A program made the translations under genes and the position numbers. A DNA stretch of 60,955 bases, taken from assembly GCA_021324415.1 (NCBI GenBank), contig JAJPJF010000168.1, positions 1 through 60,955 on the forward strand, in the 5' to 3' direction. Shown piece by piece: positions 60,386-60,955 of the stretch (positions are counted from its first letter, which is position 1; each line of letters begins with the position of its first letter). The notes beneath the pieces are model-generated. The model searched no databases and was not told the DNA's origin. It was given only the letters and a program-made list of their open reading frames with translations. This DNA is from Nostocales cyanobacterium Centralia_MAG_434 (GTDB lineage: Bacteria; Cyanobacteriota; Cyanobacteriia; Cyanobacteriales; Nostocaceae).

Positions 60386-60955
60386 ATGACCCAAGTAGAA
60401 CTCCCACGAAATACACCTCCTGAAGACAATCGACCTGAACTGCAGGTTGCTACTCATAGTTCTCATCAACAAGCGTGGAGATGGTACGACTACTTCACGT
60501 TTAATGTTGACCATAAGGTGATTGGTCTTCAATACCTAGTGACAGCGTTTGTGTTTTATCTAATTGGTGGACTCATGGCTATTGCTATGCGTGCCGAATT
60601 AGCAACACCAGATTCAGATTTACTAGATCCGAACCTGTATAACGCTTTCATGACCAATCACGGAACAATCATGATTTTTCTGTGGATTGTTCCTAGTGCC
60701 ATTGGCGGATTTGGCAATTATTTAGTGCCTTTGATGATTGGCGCTAGAGATATGGCTTTTCCAAAACTGAATGCGATCGCTTTTTGGTTGAACCCACCAG
60801 CTGGAGCGCTATTATTAGCTAGTTTCTTCTTTGGTGGATCGCAGTCTGGTTGGACAGCCTACCCACCTTTAAGCTTAGTTACGGCTAACACCGCACAAAG
60901 CTTGTGGATACTTGCGATCGTTCTTGTAGGAACATCCTCGATTTTGGGTTCACTA
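60386..60955 (+). CDS. coxA: Cytochrome c oxidase subunit I, 5' part
   Basis: An open frame of 190 codons from ATG 60386 runs off the window. It reads RWYDYFTFNVDHKVIGLQYL, then NHGTIMIFLWIVPSAIGGFG (with the low-spin heme His in TNHGTIM) and DMAFPKLNAIAFWLNPP, the standard start of heme-copper oxidase subunit I. It lies 88 bases after coxB. The proton-pumping D-channel and binuclear-centre residues lie beyond the end. Confidence 0.93.
   Translation, partial: MTQVELPRNTPPEDNRPELQVATHSSHQQAWRWYDYFTFNVDHKVIGLQYLVTAFVFYLIGGLMAIAMRAELATPDSDLLDPNLYNAFMTNHGTIMIFLWIVPSAIGGFGNYLVPLMIGARDMAFPKLNAIAFWLNPPAGALLLASFFFGGSQSGWTAYPPLSLVTANTAQSLWILAIVLVGTSSILGSL

Overview
The window reads as chromosomal DNA of a filamentous, heterocyst-forming cyanobacterium (order Nostocales; genus not resolved). 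The grounds are frequent GCGATCGC (HIP1) octamers, cyanobacterial pigment and photosynthesis genes (pcyA, heme oxygenase, cytochrome c6), a group 2 sigma factor, and three heterocyst or nitrogen-fixation gene sets: devBCA, a patB/cnfR-type regulator beside a nif-type ferredoxin, and a cox operon next to them. Most genes are ordinary and intact, with typical Nostocales palindromic and tandem repeats between them.

Layout. 1-141 is the tail of an IS200/IS605-type tnpB gene. 386-4685 holds sodB, a small conserved ORF, purM, a PHP-domain phosphoesterase and a secreted phosphatase. 4707-6760 is a gene graveyard: a P-type ATPase with large deletions, the N-terminus of a membrane sensor, the C-terminus of a chemotaxis receptor, and an orphan hairpin. 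6811-9925 has cyanase, a phytanoyl-CoA dioxygenase-like gene, an 850-base relic-like stretch and a pentapeptide-repeat protein. 10344-15551 (minus strand) carries ftsH, a class IV aminotransferase whose only plausible start is ATT, hemN and heme oxygenase, the last two resembling a low-oxygen tetrapyrrole set. 15981-20609 has a VOC protein, a small membrane protein, a TPR protein, cytochrome c6 and a sigma factor. priA (21418-24114) carries an in-frame low-complexity insert made from the same repeat found between genes nearby.

24988-34356 is a potassium-uptake (Kdp) region with two full-length kdpA genes but a single kdpB, kdpC and short kdpD. The first kdpA has lost conserved selectivity-filter residues that the second keeps. 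Two unrelated small genes and a strong terminator separate them. Then come an ABC ATPase, pcyA, and devBCA (37342-40693), which export heterocyst envelope glycolipid. devBCA is preceded by a textbook NtcA-type promoter about 750 bases upstream. 40690-50445 has a membrane-anchored protein, a HAD hydrolase, a giant kinase/ATPase/histidine-kinase protein with its response regulator (the kinase domain lacks the catalytic Asp), ychF, and a proline-rich small ORF. 50661-55746 has a PLP decarboxylase, dus and dnaK. 55857-60955 has patB/cnfR, fdxB, coxB and the start of coxA: a micro-oxic nitrogen-fixation and respiration island.

No rRNA, tRNA or CRISPR array was seen. The best leads are the divergent kdpA paralogue, the devBCA promoter with its long leader, the ATT start, the pseudokinase, the priA insert, the fresh 54-base duplication in devB, and the rearranged graveyard. 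No wholly new multi-gene system was identified.
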